Source: Balneolaceae bacterium (GTDB lineage Bacteria; Bacteroidota; Rhodothermia; Balneolales; Balneolaceae). From it: a DNA stretch of 64,000 nt. Shown here piece by piece: positions 17,423-25,229 of the stretch. Positions within the stretch are counted from its first letter, which is position 1, and every line of letters begins with the position of its first letter. The translations under genes and the position numbers were made by a program. The stretch is from assembly GCA_017640605.1 (NCBI GenBank), contig JAEPQH010000013.1, positions 1-64,000 on the forward strand, written 5' to 3'. Below the pieces are notes generated by a model that made no database searches, was not told the origin of the DNA, and saw only the letters and a program-made list of their open reading frames with translations.

Positions 17423-18151
17423 TTACAAAAAATATTGCTCTAGTTCCTGCCATCCACCGGATACAGAAACACGAACATCAAAAACATCTTCAAAGTGAGA
17501 AACGATCCTTTCTTTAACTTCTGATAACTCAACTTCTCGCCCTAATTGTGCCTGCAAACTGGTTACAGCTTTATCGGTAATTCCGCAGGGTACAATGTGT
17601 CCAAAGTAGCTAAGATCGCTATTCACATTGAAAGCAAAACCGTGCATGGTCACCCAACGTGATGATCGAATCCCGAGCGCTGCAATTTTCTCTTCGCCAA
17701 TCCAAACGCCGGTTAGTCCGTCGATGCGCCCTGCTTCCAGACCATAATCTCCACAAACGCGAATGATCACTTCTTCCAGAAAGCGCAGGTATTTATGGAT
17801 ATCGGTGAAGTGCCGATCTAAATCCATAATCGGGTAGCCTACAATTTGTCCCGGACCATGATAAGTGATATCGCCGCCACGATCGATTTTTACGAATTCG
17901 GCTTCCAGTTTTTGGAGCTCCAGCATAGATCGAAGCATATTTTCTTCGGCACCGGATTTTCCCAAGGTATACACATGAGGATGCTCAACAAACAGCAGGG
18001 CATCATTTTTCCGATCACCCTCAAACTCTCCCTTCGATTCTGCACGCTTTTCTTCGATCAACTTTTCCTGCACCGATCGTTGGAGTTCCCAAACCGGTTG
18101 GTAGGATCCTGCTTCTAAATCGTAAAGGTTGATCGTTTGTTTTGATTTCAT
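17423..18151 (-). CDS. lipB: Octanoyltransferase LipB
   Basis: A 242-residue enzyme that moves octanoate from acyl carrier protein to lipoyl domains, the step before LipA. The motif RGGDITYHGPGQIVGYPI is intact, the catalytic lysine is in GEEKIAALGIR and the acyl-thioester cysteine is in HIVPCGITD. The ATG start MKSKQTINLY gives a short N-terminal region before the conserved core. It is downstream of lpd and upstream of lipA on the same strand. Confidence 0.95.
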   Translation of the reverse strand: MKSKQTINLYDLEAGSYQPVWELQRSVQEKLIEEKRAESKGEFEGDRKNDALLFVEHPHVYTLGKSGAEENMLRSMLELQKLEAEFVKIDRGGDITYHGPGQIVGYPIMDLDRHFTDIHKYLRFLEEVIIRVCGDYGLEAGRIDGLTGVWIGEEKIAALGIRSSRWVTMHGFAFNVNSDLSYFGHIVPCGITDKAVTSLQAQLGREVELSEVKERIVSHFEDVFDVRVSVSGGWQELEQYFL

Positions 18152-18204
18152 TTATACAAACACCTATGGGCGTTTCGAAACACCAAAATATAATTGCTAT
18201 ATAC

Positions 18205-18236
18205 ACGTAAGGACGTATCTCGATACGTCCTTACGT
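18205..18236. repeat. Perfect 14-bp inverted repeat with CTCG loop
   Basis: ACGTAAGGACGTAT and ATACGTCCTTACGT flank a 4-nt loop. The stem is perfect, and on the plus strand it is followed by TTTTATT. No plus-strand gene ends here, so it looks more like a dispersed palindrome than an ordinary terminator, though it could stop transcription from lpd. Confidence 0.6.
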
Positions 18237-18256
18237 TTTATTAATCCAATACTATT

Positions 18257-18335
18257 GTCATTTCAAGCGAAAGCAAGAAATCTAACCGGATGCTTTTATG
18301 CCAATTATTAGATTTCTCCCTATGGTCGAAAAGAC
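18257..18335. repeat. Palindromic intergenic element (GTCATTTC variant)
   Basis: GTCATTTCAAGCGAAAG...GAAATCT at the left is mirrored by AGATTTCTCCC...CGAAAAGAC at the right. It abuts the 3' end of lpd. Confidence 0.55.
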
Positions 18336-18343
18336 AAATCAGG

Positions 18344-19762
18344 TTATTTCTTAACCGGCGTTCCTAAATGAACACCTTCGTTATAGGCTTCAGCCACTGC
18401 TTCCATCACCGCCTCAGATAAGGTCGGGTGTGGGTGAACCGCACTGATGATTTCATGTCCGGTTGTTTCCAAATCACGGGCAACTACTGCTTCTGCAATC
18501 ATTTCGGTTACACCGAATCCGATCATGTGGCAACCTAACCACTCGCCGTATTTTGCATCGAATACTACTTTTACGAAACCTTCTTCATGACCAAGAGCAG
18601 TCGCTTTTCCGGAAGCTGAAAGCGGGAATTTCCCAACTTTGATTTCGTAGCCTTCTTCTTTAGCCGCTTCTTCAGTTAAACCAACCGATGCAATTTGAGG
18701 CTCGCAATAGGTACAACCAGGGATGTTTTCGTAGTTGATCGGCTTCGGACTCATTCCGGCTAACTGCTCAGCAAGAACAACCGCTTCGTGCGATGCTTTA
18801 TGCGCTAACCAAGGGGCTCCGATAATGTCTCCAATAGCGTAAATGCCATCTACTCCGGTCGAGTAATCCGATTTATCCGCAACGATTGCGCCACGCTCAA
18901 CTTTTACGCCGATGTCTTCCAAACCAAGGTTTTCAACGTTTCCTGTTACACCAACTGCAGAAAGAACTACATCAGCTTCGATTTTCTCTTCGCCTTTTTT
19001 GGTCTTAACAGTTACTTCAACACCTTTGCCTTTCTTCTTCACATTCTCAACGGTGCTTTCGGTAAGTACGTTGATGCCTTTCTTCTTGTAGATTTTACCG
19101 AGCTCACGGCCAACATCTTTGTCTTCAACAGGAACCAAGGTTTTTTGCAGTTCAACCAGAGTTACTTCAGTGCCGATGGTGTTGTAGAAGTAAGCAAACT
19201 CAACACCAATGGCGCCAGCTCCCACAATCACCATTTTCTTTGGCTGCTTTTCCATGGTCATAGCCTTTTCCGAATCGATGATCATTTCGCCATCAATCTT
19301 CAAGCTTGGCAGCTCACGCGGACGCGCACCCGTTGCAATGATAAAATGCTTGGCTTTGATACTTTCTTTCTCTTTGCCGTTTTCGTCGTTCACAGCAAGC
19401 TCGCTTTTCGATTTGAACTTACCCGCTCCCATGAATACCTCAATCTTATTGGCTTTCATCAGGAACTGAACACCCTTGCTCATTTTGTTGGCAACACCAC
19501 GGCTACGTTTTACCATGCCTTCGAAATCAGCTTTAACGTCACTTACTGAAATCCCGTAATCATCAGCATGTTGAATAGATTCTAATACTTCTGCCGAACG
19601 CAATAATGCTTTGGTTGGGATACAGCCAATATTCAAACAAACGCCACCTAAGTGTCTTTTCTCTACAATTGCTGTTTTAAAACCCAGTTGCGATGCCCGG
19701 ATTGCAGCCACGTAGCCACCAGGTCCTGAGCCAATTACGCATACATCAAATTCTTTTGCCAT
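18344..19762 (-). CDS. lpdA: Dihydrolipoyl dehydrogenase (E3)
   Basis: A 472-residue FAD enzyme that reoxidises dihydrolipoamide in pyruvate, 2-oxoglutarate or branched-chain dehydrogenase complexes and the glycine cleavage system. It shows the FAD motif VIGSGPGGYVAA, the redox-active disulfide CLNIGC in GGVCLNIGCIPTKA, the NAD motif IVGAGAIGVEFA, AIGDIIGAPWLAHKAS and the dimer-interface catalytic His-Glu in HPHPTLSE. The start has an upstream AAAGGAA Shine-Dalgarno. It heads the lpd-lipB-lipA series, so the lipoate-dependent partner and lipoate synthesis genes are grouped. Confidence 0.95.
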   Translation of the reverse strand: MAKEFDVCVIGSGPGGYVAAIRASQLGFKTAIVEKRHLGGVCLNIGCIPTKALLRSAEVLESIQHADDYGISVSDVKADFEGMVKRSRGVANKMSKGVQFLMKANKIEVFMGAGKFKSKSELAVNDENGKEKESIKAKHFIIATGARPRELPSLKIDGEMIIDSEKAMTMEKQPKKMVIVGAGAIGVEFAYFYNTIGTEVTLVELQKTLVPVEDKDVGRELGKIYKKKGINVLTESTVENVKKKGKGVEVTVKTKKGEEKIEADVVLSAVGVTGNVENLGLEDIGVKVERGAIVADKSDYSTGVDGIYAIGDIIGAPWLAHKASHEAVVLAEQLAGMSPKPINYENIPGCTYCEPQIASVGLTEEAAKEEGYEIKVGKFPLSASGKATALGHEEGFVKVVFDAKYGEWLGCHMIGFGVTEMIAEAVVARDLETTGHEIISAVHPHPTLSEAVMEAVAEAYNEGVHLGTPVKK

Positions 19763-20038
19763 GATTTCCTTTTGATAATAGTTTTTGATTGTCTTGTTGC
19801 CATAAAATCACCAAAACACGAATAGTAACCTCTTTTCATTCACATGCGTTTTAGCATTTCGGGAGTGCCTGCTTCAAACAGGAAAGAAGCAGCACGTTCA
19901 AGGCGGCTTAAGGTACGGGTTTTACATTAGAAGTTCGAGTGACAGGAAGGGGAAAGAATACAACTTGTCTGAGAAGCTTGGATTTAATTGACGTTTGATT
20001 TAACATTGCTTACCAATATTCTTATTAAAATTAATGGT

Positions 20039-20489
20039 ATGAAAAAAGTACTGTTTCTAGTTCCTGTCTTTTCGATACTCACATTTATGTTTTGTGCAGA
20101 TTCTGAAAACCTGCACGAAAATATGACTCATATCGAATTGTCGGCTTTGAACAAATCCATGTATTACGATATTGAGCTTGATTCAGAAGGTAATGTGGGG
20201 CTTTATCATCCAAATGATGAACGAACGGGCACACTACTCGGTCTGAATGGATTGCCCTTCAATGGAACACGTACAGCTTGTTTTAAGTGATATCAAAACG
20301 GAATCAGATTCTCTTTCAACTTATGTTATATACCATCCCAATGGTCAAGTTGCTCAGGAGTTTCAGATTAAACCTGCACTCGGTCTTGATGGATTAGCTA
20401 CCATTTACGATGAGTCAGGTACGATTATCGGACAACGACTTTATGAAAAAGGAGAGATCGTTGAAACCATCGTTGAATTGGAAGAGTGA
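20039..20489 (+). pseudogene. Frameshifted MORN/YwqK-like lipoprotein
   Basis: Two overlapping frames together make one plausible protein. The first starts at ATG 20039 (MKKVLFLVPVF) with a lipobox ending in FMFC and reaches GLPFNGT. The sense then continues in the next frame as VQLVLSDIKTE...YHPNGQVAQEF...GLDGLATIYDESGTIIG...YEKGE. The joined sequence has the G-x-NGT / YxxNGQ / YDxxGxI / YxxGE pattern of YwqK-type MORN-like repeats. One extra base near 20271 would explain the break. It may be a real pseudogene or a sequencing error. No SD is obvious. Confidence 0.6.
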
Positions 20490-20498
20490 TCTGTGAAA

Positions 20499-20783
20499 TT
20501 AGCTAATTCTAGGCGCCCTACGATGATGCATTAAAGCTGTAACAATGATTAAACCATCATCAATCAAATAAAAAATACCATAAGGAAATCTTCGAAGTAT
20601 CATGCGTCGAGTATTTCCTTCAATCACTTGAAATATGAGAGGATCTTTCTGAATTAGATTCAACGCAATTTCTATTTCTGATTCAAATTCACCAGCAAGT
20701 TGAGCATCAATTTCTGCATACCATAGCATAGCTTCTTTAAAATCATTAAGCGCTTCGGTAGAAAACCTGACTTCATTGATCAC
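20499..20783 (-). CDS. RelE/ParE-family toxin
   Basis: A 94-residue type II toxin. The fold pattern is clear: the N-terminal strand EVRFSTEALNDFKEAMLWY, the middle helix FESEIEIALNLIQ, then the basic strand TRRMILRRFPYGIFYLID and a C-terminal HHRRAP tail. The YGIFY and RR features are typical of ParE-like gyrase poisons. Its start overlaps the upstream antitoxin by 11 bp. Functionality has not been shown; the sequence is intact. Confidence 0.87.
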   Translation of the reverse strand: MINEVRFSTEALNDFKEAMLWYAEIDAQLAGEFESEIEIALNLIQKDPLIFQVIEGNTRRMILRRFPYGIFYLIDDGLIIVTALMHHRRAPRIS

Positions 20784-20988
20784 TTCGAATAGATTTTTTT
20801 ACATCCTCCCAAGAATGTAATTCAGTGTTGCCGGTTTTATAAATCACTTCACGCTCTCGAACAATTTTTCTTTGTGCTTCTGTTAACGGAACGTCGCTTT
20901 CACGCAAACTAGCCGTTAGATACTCAATAACATCCAATTTTTCATCGGCACTTAACGGCTTCAATATTCTTTCTAAATCTTGTTTCAT
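20773..20988 (-). CDS. Antitoxin of the ParE module (addiction module component type)
   Basis: A 71-residue antitoxin. The N-terminal helix pair MKQDLERILKPLSADEKLDVIEYLTASL resembles the small 'addiction module component' family, and a C-terminal toxin-binding tail HSWEDVKKSI follows. The ATG at 20988 is preferred to the upstream in-frame start at 21009, which adds only MNLVITS. It is the first gene of the pair and probably autoregulates the operon together with the toxin. Confidence 0.85.
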   Translation of the reverse strand: MKQDLERILKPLSADEKLDVIEYLTASLRESDVPLTEAQRKIVREREVIYKTGNTELHSWEDVKKSIRSDQ

Positions 20989-21108
20989 ACTTGTAATTAC
21001 CAAATTCAACGAATGAAACTCAAATTAATATTCTTCTCACATCTTGATCGATATCAAAAAATAATCGTTCTTACGAGTTGAGAAATCATCACAAGAGATC
21101 GTTTGGCT

Positions 21109-21879
21109 ATGAAAATCCTACTTTTACTACTATCGCTATTTTTAATCCCGGAGACCATCACTTCGGATCAACCCGTCAACACCACAGATGACGAACGCAT
21201 CCAACAGCTTGTTAAGTATTTTGATGCTAAAGGAGTGGACATCAAACCACTGCTGAACGACGAGCGATTTGAGTTGGTAGAACGAATCACCAAAAAGTTT
21301 ACGCGTTCGGCCGAACGCAGAATCGAAAATCTCGATGATTACAAAAAAGTGATCGGCTACGATGCCAAAAAACGTGCCATCGATACCTTTTACGCTCAAT
21401 ACAGCGCCGAACTTCAAGCCGCTGAAAAGGAATATGGAATCCCCAAAGAAGTAATAATAGGGATCATTGCGGTGGAATCTGATTTCGGTAAGAATAAAGG
21501 TCGTTACAATCCATTTAATGTGTATGTGAGCATGTATGTAGAAGATCACCGCGCAGAATGGGCGCTCGCTCAACTTGAGGAATTGCTCGAATTCGTGGAA
21601 AAGAAAAACATGGATGTGCTTTCGATGAAATCAAGCTATGCCGGAGCGATGAGTTACGCGCAGTTTATTCCTTATTCGCTAAACCGCTGGTGGGTAGGTG
21701 ATCAATTGTATCACATGCCGGATAATATAAATTCGGTGGCTAACTATCTGGCTCACTTCAAAAACAAAACAGGAAGCCTGGAAACAGCGGTATTGCGCTA
21801 TAATCCAAGCTCACTCTATGTTGGTGCTGTATTAGCGTTAGCTGATGATGCTAAGTCGGTAACAAACTCAGCGCCTTAA
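21109..21879 (+). CDS. MltB-like lytic murein transglycosylase
   Basis: A 256-residue exported enzyme of the SLT_2/MltB type that cleaves peptidoglycan glycan strands to 1,6-anhydro products. An N-terminal signal peptide (KILLLLLSLFLIPETITS) is followed by the catalytic glutamate in IIAVESDFGKNKGRYNPF and by the SYAGAMSYAQFIPYSLNRW motif. The PG-binding and calcium-like loops of longer MltB proteins are absent. The ATG at 21109 is preceded by AAGAGA. A TTG two codons upstream is possible but less likely. Confidence 0.85.
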   Translation: MKILLLLLSLFLIPETITSDQPVNTTDDERIQQLVKYFDAKGVDIKPLLNDERFELVERITKKFTRSAERRIENLDDYKKVIGYDAKKRAIDTFYAQYSAELQAAEKEYGIPKEVIIGIIAVESDFGKNKGRYNPFNVYVSMYVEDHRAEWALAQLEELLEFVEKKNMDVLSMKSSYAGAMSYAQFIPYSLNRWWVGDQLYHMPDNINSVANYLAHFKNKTGSLETAVLRYNPSSLYVGAVLALADDAKSVTNSAP

Positions 21880-21893
21880 TTTTATACCTCGCT

Positions 21894-21915
21894 ACGAGCT
21901 ATTAATTTAGCTCGT
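21894..21915. terminator. Hairpin between convergent genes
   Basis: The perfect 8-bp inverted repeat ACGAGCTA-TTAATT-TAGCTCGT overlaps the last codons of the GNAT gene and follows the transglycosylase stop by 15 bp. It has no T tract. Confidence 0.45.
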
Positions 21916-22393
21916 GCGACATAAAGTACCATTTGGGCTCACCGAATTCGAAGCCTTCGCGTTCGTAGAGTTTTTTGGCGGGATTGTCTTCCCGAACTTC
22001 GAGCGTGATTTTGGAGCAGCCCATTTCTTCAGCTTCTTCTTTAACCGTTTCCAGCATTTTGGTGCCAATTCCCATCCCACGTGCATCGGGGTGAACGGCT
22101 ACATCATGAATTTTAAACGTTTTGCTTGCCGTAAAGGTCGAAAAGCCAATAAAGCAAGTTACAATCCCAAGCGCTTTTTCGCCAGCGTACGCGATGTAAG
22201 TCATGGTAGTTGGAATCTTCTTCATTTCCGCAATCATATCTACGCGGATTTCTTCGCCCAAAGGCTCATCTTGTCCCATAGGATCGCGGGAAAATAAATC
22301 GACAATATTTACAATGTCGGCGGCGTGTTTAGGATTTTCTAGATCTGCTTTTATTATTTTTACGTCGTTGGCGACGCTTTTAGTGATACTCAC
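21902..22393 (-). CDS. GNAT-family N-acetyltransferase
   Basis: A 163-residue acetyltransferase. Acetyl-CoA-binding motif A is VHPDARGMGIGTKMLETV, then ITLEVREDNPAKKLYEREGFE, which is motif B. The N-terminal half defines the substrate site and is not recognisable. A TATTTTTG box on the minus strand at 22426-22433 predicts a leader of about 29 nt. Substrate unknown; amino-group acetylation of a small molecule or protein is expected. Confidence 0.88.
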   Translation of the reverse strand: MSITKSVANDVKIIKADLENPKHAADIVNIVDLFSRDPMGQDEPLGEEIRVDMIAEMKKIPTTMTYIAYAGEKALGIVTCFIGFSTFTASKTFKIHDVAVHPDARGMGIGTKMLETVKEEAEEMGCSKITLEVREDNPAKKLYEREGFEFGEPKWYFMSHELN

Positions 22394-22425
22394 TTGAGTT
22401 GGTTTTTGGTTTAAAATTCAGCGCT

Positions 22426-22433
22426 CAAAAATA
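22426..22433 (-). promoter_or_regulatory. -7 box of the GNAT gene
   Basis: The minus strand reads TATTTTTG, matching TAnnTTTG, about 33 bp before the start codon. No clear -33 element. Confidence 0.35.
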
Positions 22434-22605
22434 GCCTTTATTTAAACCATCCTAAAGGCGAATTGTTCCTTTATCGCCAACATTGTGTAATAATATTATT
22501 TACTTAACATCAGCATTAAATATAAACTAATAGTTAACACCGCTCTTTAGCTAAAGTGATAAGTGGAACAATCTTGTTATAAACGGCCTATACATACTCA
22601 AAAAG

Positions 22606-23388
22606 ATGAAGTTTACTCATTATTTTGCTCTTCTATCTATCGTGTTTTTGATACAATGTTCGGATAACTCACCAACCTCATCAAATCCCGATAACGGCAA
22701 TCCTAATAACCCGGAACCGGAAACTTATTCACATACCCAACGAACCGGTAGCGCAGCTGTTGATTTTTTATCCGATTCAGAGTTCACCTCTCTCACACTG
22801 GAAGTAGATTATGTTGAAGGCTTTAAACCCACTTCTCAAGCAATTTCAGCTTTGCAGAACTTTCTGGAAACTTACCTGAACAAACCTGATGGAATCACCA
22901 TTAATCTGGATGAGCCAATTCCCTTATCTGGGAAAGACACTCTTACCGTTCAGGATGTTGTTGATATGGAAAATCAGTACCGCTCAACTTTCACTAGTGG
23001 CTCAGATCTCGGAGTTTATATGATTATTCCAGATGGAGTTTTTGAACGAGAGAATGTATTGGGCTTTGCTTATTACAACACATCGGTTGCCATTCTTGAA
23101 GAGCGCATCAGACAGATTTCGGGCGGTTTTGGGGAACCATCAACCTCTGTGGTAGAAACCGCGGTTATGAATCACGAAATCGGACATTTGCTTGGCTTAG
23201 TAGCTAATGGTACACCGGCAACTTCCGATCACCATGATGAAGAAAACGGAGCACATTGCACAAACGATGCTTGTTTAATGTATTTCGCGGTACAATCGGC
23301 AGGATTTATGGGCAATTTACTGGGTAGCTCAGCGCCGGGTCTTGATCAAGCCTGCATCCAAGACCTCCAAGCCAACGGCGGCAAATAA
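22606..23388 (+). CDS. Zinc metalloprotease-like lipoprotein
   Basis: A 260-residue secreted protein. The lipobox is FLIQC, followed by a low-complexity Asn/Pro/Ser linker (NPDNGNPNNPEPE) that tethers it to the membrane. The zinc site is NHEIGHLLGL near residue 190, the HExxHxxG pattern of metzincins. A likely third ligand lies in the SDHHDE segment, and NDACLMYF resembles a Met-turn with the Met one residue after Cys. The spacing between HExxH and the third ligand is longer than in archaemetzincins. It is probably an outer- or inner-membrane anchored protease of unknown target. Confidence 0.75.
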   Translation: MKFTHYFALLSIVFLIQCSDNSPTSSNPDNGNPNNPEPETYSHTQRTGSAAVDFLSDSEFTSLTLEVDYVEGFKPTSQAISALQNFLETYLNKPDGITINLDEPIPLSGKDTLTVQDVVDMENQYRSTFTSGSDLGVYMIIPDGVFERENVLGFAYYNTSVAILEERIRQISGGFGEPSTSVVETAVMNHEIGHLLGLVANGTPATSDHHDEENGAHCTNDACLMYFAVQSAGFMGNLLGSSAPGLDQACIQDLQANGGK

Positions 23389-23412
23389 CCAACAACTTGA
23401 ATGTTGGTTATT
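23384..23412. terminator. 11-bp hairpin after the metalloprotease gene
   Basis: AATAACCAACA and TGTTGGTTATT are perfectly complementary around a 7-nt loop. The stop codon lies in the left arm. It separates the convergent metalloprotease and prfC genes. Confidence 0.55.
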
Positions 23413-23459
23413 GCTTGTTGATCTACTACGTCACTGACTCCGTAGATTAAAAATATTGC

Positions 23460-25070
23460 CTAGCCTTGCTTGAACTTGAATAAGTGTTCAGCACCTACTT
23501 TTTCTTCAGCTTGATTGAGGGCGTACATCGAATCGAAGAGCACGATTGGGTTTTCGTCCAAATCTTTGGTTACGTGGGTTGAATAACTCGATTCGAGCTT
23601 GGCAATCACTGCATCGTTATTATTTGGTAACCAACGGGCTGTGTAATAAGCAACCGGAGTAATTACCAATTCAACGCCGTATTCTTCTTTCATTCGATGG
23701 TGCACCACCTCAAACTGAAGTACGCCCACTGTTCCGAGAAGCAATTCATTTCCAACACCATTCGGAACCTCAAATACGTGAACCACACCTTCTTCCGATA
23801 GCTGCTTCAAGCCTTCACGAAGTTGCTTTCGTTTAAATGGATCTTTGGTGGCTACTTTTTGGAAGTGCTCCGGCGTGAACAGCGGAATTACATCAAAGCG
23901 AACTTTATTCTTTTCGTAAATCGTGGTGCCGATTCGGAAATCGCCCGGATTAAAGATCGATACAATATCACCGGGAAAAGCCTCTTCCATTAGTTGTCGC
24001 TCATCACCCATTAACGTGTGAGGAGTAGCCAGCTTCAGTTTCTTACCGGTATGCGAAACCACCACTTGTTGTCCGCGCTGGAATTTCCCCGAAGCAACTC
24101 GAATAAATGCCGCACAATCGCGATGACCCGGATTCATATTCGCCTGCATCTTAAAGATGAAGCCTGAAAATGAATCTCCTAAATCTCGTTCGTTTCCTTC
24201 AGAATGCTCGTAACCTTGTGGTGGTGGCGCAAGTTGATGGAAATAGTTCAAAAATACATCCAAACCAAAGTTGTTCAATGCCGATCCAAAGAATACAGGC
24301 GTAACTTTACCTGAGTTGTACAGGTCTTTGTCCATATTTGGGTACATGTCTTCGATCAACATCAACTCTTCCAGAAATGCCTCTTTTTCAGCATCGGATA
24401 AGTTGCTTTTATCAAGTGCGTCATCCACCTCTAAAACCTCGGTTACTGCTTTTTTCGCACCATGATCTGCTTTTTCATAGACGTGCACTTTTTTGGAAAG
24501 CACATCGTAAATCCCCTGGAACTTTTGTCCGTACCCTAACGGCCAGCTTGCGGGTAATGCTTCAATTCCAAGTTTGCTTTCTACATTACTCAAAACTTCC
24601 AGAGGGTCCATACCGGGGCGGTCGCACTTATTAACAAAGGTGATTACCGGCACTTCGCGAAGCTTACATACTTCGAATAATTTTTCGGTTTGTTCCTCAA
24701 CGCCTTTGGCAACGTCAATTACCATCAAGCCCGAGTCGGCAGCAACCAAAGTTCGAAGGGTATCTTCGGAGAAATCTTTGTGACCCGGAGTATCCAGTAA
24801 ATTGTATTTGATGCCTTCTTTTTCGAAGCGCATCACGGAAGAAGTCACCGAAATTCCACGTTCTTTCTCGATGGCCATCCAATCAGATGCTGCATGATGA
24901 GCGGCTTTTCTAGCTCGTACTGATCCTGCCTCGTGAATAGCTCCACCATAGAGTAGTAATTTCTCGGTGAGGGTCGTTTTACCGGCATCGGGGTGTGAGA
25001 TAATGGCAAAGGTGCGTCTCTTTTTCGCTTCTTCTAAAATTTCGTTATTTGCGGTAGCCGCCTGCGACAT
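23460..25070 (-). CDS. prfC: Peptide chain release factor 3
   Basis: A 536-residue GTPase that recycles RF1 and RF2 from terminating ribosomes. The G motifs are intact: G1 SHPDAGKTTL near residue 26, G3 DTPGHKDF and G4 NKCDRPG. The RF3-specific domains include PVFFGSALNNFG and the C-terminal VGVLQFEVV motif. The length matches E. coli PrfC (529). It is a single gene convergent with the metalloprotease gene. Confidence 0.95.
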   Translation of the reverse strand: MSQAATANNEILEEAKKRRTFAIISHPDAGKTTLTEKLLLYGGAIHEAGSVRARKAAHHAASDWMAIEKERGISVTSSVMRFEKEGIKYNLLDTPGHKDFSEDTLRTLVAADSGLMVIDVAKGVEEQTEKLFEVCKLREVPVITFVNKCDRPGMDPLEVLSNVESKLGIEALPASWPLGYGQKFQGIYDVLSKKVHVYEKADHGAKKAVTEVLEVDDALDKSNLSDAEKEAFLEELMLIEDMYPNMDKDLYNSGKVTPVFFGSALNNFGLDVFLNYFHQLAPPPQGYEHSEGNERDLGDSFSGFIFKMQANMNPGHRDCAAFIRVASGKFQRGQQVVVSHTGKKLKLATPHTLMGDERQLMEEAFPGDIVSIFNPGDFRIGTTIYEKNKVRFDVIPLFTPEHFQKVATKDPFKRKQLREGLKQLSEEGVVHVFEVPNGVGNELLLGTVGVLQFEVVHHRMKEEYGVELVITPVAYYTARWLPNNNDAVIAKLESSYSTHVTKDLDENPIVLFDSMYALNQAEEKVGAEHLFKFKQG

Positions 25071-25156
25071 AGAGTGATGAATTAATTGATTTGAAAGCTG
25101 TGCAAAATACGATGATTTTTGGTTATTCGTTAATTCAGAATTGTTATCTGATGTTC

Positions 25157-25208
25157 GTTAATCGTTAATTGTTATTTTAAGCACATCCATTAACGAATAA
25201 CGATTAAC
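25157..25208. repeat. Inverted repeat of degenerate GTTAATCGTTA words
   Basis: GTTAATCGTTA (25157-25167) pairs perfectly with TAACGATTAAC (25198-25208), and the interior continues as an imperfect stem. Further GTTATTCGTTAAT words occur upstream at about 25122. It separates prfC from the next divergent gene. Confidence 0.5.
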
Positions 25209-25229
25209 AAGAACATATTGAACATTCAT

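Noticed and set aside
19763-20038. Possible tiny frame starting MRFSISGVPAS in the gap before the MORN-like gene
   Set aside because: It is only 28 codons, without an SD or composition signal, so it is not supported.
24271-24783. Plus-strand frames opposite prfC
   Set aside because: They are antisense shadows of a well-conserved translation factor gene.
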